A DNA stretch of 5,497 nt from an uncultured Chloroflexota bacterium (GTDB lineage Bacteria; Chloroflexota; Anaerolineae; Aggregatilineales; Phototrophicaceae), in assembly GCA_937864975.1 (NCBI GenBank), contig CALMDI010000790.1:1-5497 (forward strand). The letters run 5' to 3'. A program made the translations under genes and the position numbers. Under the pieces are notes generated by a model, which had not been told where the DNA came from, made no database searches, and was given only the letters and a program-made list of their open reading frames with translations. Numbering within the stretch: position 1 is the stretch's first letter; each line of letters starts with the position of its first letter. Positions 4,361-5,497 of the stretch are shown here, piece after piece.

Positions 4361-5497
4361 CTACGCCCCGGTCGTCTCGACCGAGTGCCCGACGATCTTC
4401 GCCTGAAGCGACTGGTACAGACGGTCGCGCACGCGCTCGAACGGGATACGCGCCAGCAGCTCATCGAAGAAGCCTTCGATGACCATGAGTTCCGCCTCGG
4501 CGCGCGGAATGCCACGACTCATGAGGTAAAAGACGGGCTGCTCTTCGAGCATTCCGAACGTCGCCGCGTGCGTGCAGCGCACGTCGTCGGCTTCGATCTC
4601 CAAGCCGGGGATGCCGTCCATACGCGCGTCGTCGCTCAGGACAAGATTGCGGCTCGCCTGAAACCCGTCGATCTTCTGCATCTTGGGCTGCGCCTTAATC
4701 ATGCCCTGCCAGACGGTGCGCGCCGTGTCTTTCGCCGCGCCTTTGAACAGCAGGTCCGAGCGCGTCAGCGGCGCGTTGTGGTTTTGCTGCGTGTCGTGGT
4801 CGAAAAGCTGGTCGGTGTCCGCGAAGAACATGCCGGACATGCGCGCGAAGGCGCCCTGCCCGTCCAACTCGATTTCCAGATAGTCCTTGGCGAGCGCGCT
4901 GCCGAACGTACCGATAATCCAGTCGAGATTCGAATCGCGTCCAACACGCGCGCGCTGATGATTAAACTCGAACGTCTGGCGATTCCAGTCTTGCAGCGCC
5001 ACGTATTGCAGGTTCGCGTTATCGCCCAGCAGCAGTTCCGTCGCGCCAATATAGGCGGATTGGCGCTCGCCGGATGCCGAGAGGTAATCGACCAATACCG
5101 TCGCCTGCGCGCTATCCTCGACGACCACCAGCACGTGACCGAGGGTGGCGCCGTCTTTCGTATTGTGCATCACAACGTGCATCGGCACGTTCGCCGCCAC
5201 GCCGCGCGGCACGTAGATAAACACGCCGTGCGTCCACAGCGCCGCGTGAAGCGCCGCGAACTTGCCGTCGCCCGGCAACACCGCTTTCGTCATCAGGTTC
5301 GGGCGCACCAGCGCTTCGTGATCGCGGCACGCCGTTTGCAGGTCGGTGAAGATAATTCCCTGACGCTCAAGCGCTTCGGGCAGCTCATAATGGACGACTT
5401 TGCCGTCGACAAAGACGATAAAACCGCCCTGCCCCTCACTCACGAGCGGCTCCAGATTCGCGGCGGGAACTGCTTCCAGCCGCGCGCCGTTGGGCTG
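4361..5497 (-). CDS. sufD: Fe-S cluster assembly protein SufD, 5' partial
   Basis: Subunit of the cytoplasmic SufBCD scaffold, on which iron-sulfur clusters are built before transfer to apo-proteins. The frame is open to the right edge, so 378 C-terminal residues are visible. SufD proteins usually have about 420-450, so some 40-70 N-terminal residues lie outside. A GTG at 5443 could be mistaken for a start, but the 18 codons before it are in frame and read like SufD (LEAVPAANLEPLVSEGQGG). The body has the beta-helix core typical of the SufB/SufD family. The C-terminal segment DGIPGLEIEADDVRCTHAAT contains the cysteine and histidine (visible residues 308 and 310) that match the conserved Cys/His of SufD; the E. 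coli equivalent is His360. This CTHAAT sequence and the FYLMSRGI that follows favour SufD over SufB. The stop is TAG at 4361-4363, with a terminator-like hairpin just behind it. sufB and sufC are expected upstream. Confidence 0.93.
   Translation of the reverse strand, partial: QPNGARLEAVPAANLEPLVSEGQGGFIVFVDGKVVHYELPEALERQGIIFTDLQTACRDHEALVRPNLMTKAVLPGDGKFAALHAALWTHGVFIYVPRGVAANVPMHVVMHNTKDGATLGHVLVVVEDSAQATVLVDYLSASGERQSAYIGATELLLGDNANLQYVALQDWNRQTFEFNHQRARVGRDSNLDWIIGTFGSALAKDYLEIELDGQGAFARMSGMFFADTDQLFDHDTQQNHNAPLTRSDLLFKGAAKDTARTVWQGMIKAQPKMQKIDGFQASRNLVLSDDARMDGIPGLEIEADDVRCTHAATFGMLEEQPVFYLMSRGIPRAEAELMVIEGFFDELLARIPFERVRDRLYQSLQAKIVGHSVETTGA

Noticed and set aside
4361..5497. Assignment of the right-edge gene to SufB instead of SufD.
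   Set aside because: The C-terminal CTHAAT followed by FYLMSRGI, and the general spacing, fit SufD. The CEHEAT-type motif expected in many SufB proteins is absent.

Overview
The window is a compact block of genes that all read on the minus strand, so transcription runs from high to low coordinates. It carries part of a SUF-type iron-sulfur cluster assembly locus and two accessory genes behind it. In transcription order the genes are: sufD (entering at the right edge, N-terminus missing), a class I SAM-dependent methyltransferase, the type II cysteine desulfurase sufS, the scaffold/sulfur-acceptor sufU, a small Rieske [2Fe-2S] ferredoxin, a glycerophosphodiester phosphodiesterase (GDPD), and a second, unrelated SAM-dependent methyltransferase. 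No RNA gene, mobile element, CRISPR array or long repeat was seen.

Region by region: 4361-5497 is SufD. The 117-base stretch 4244-4360 holds a terminator-like hairpin, a weak promoter candidate and the ribosome binding site of the next gene. 3503-4243 is the first methyltransferase. 3448-3502 is a short leader with a small hairpin and a good Shine-Dalgarno site. 2191-3447 (sufS), 1766-2170 (sufU), 1448-1762 (Rieske), 690-1439 (GDPD) and 33-680 (second methyltransferase) follow with gaps of only 20, 3, 8 and 9 bases, which strongly suggests one transcript with coupled translation. Several genes have upstream in-frame TTG or GTG codons; Shine-Dalgarno positions favour shorter starts for sufS, sufU and the first methyltransferase.

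How they work together: SufS takes sulfur from cysteine as an enzyme-bound persulfide, SufU accepts it, and SufD is a subunit of the SufBCD scaffold; sufB and sufC are probably just beyond the right edge. The Rieske ferredoxin may be a client or an electron carrier of this machinery; that role is inference. The GDPD and the two methyltransferases have no evident mechanistic link to cluster assembly and may simply share the transcript.

The organism is a bacterium of moderately high GC content (hand counts of sampled blocks run from about 52% to 65%). A SufS-SufU pair plus a Rieske ferredoxin is seen in Chloroflexota, Actinobacteria and relatives. The N-terminal signature of the last methyltransferase resembles proteins I associate with Chloroflexota. 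I favour Chloroflexota (Anaerolineae-like), as an inference of moderate confidence. I see mostly housekeeping genes here and no convincing new system; the oddities are the methyltransferase that separates sufD from sufS and a substituted conserved residue in the GDPD.
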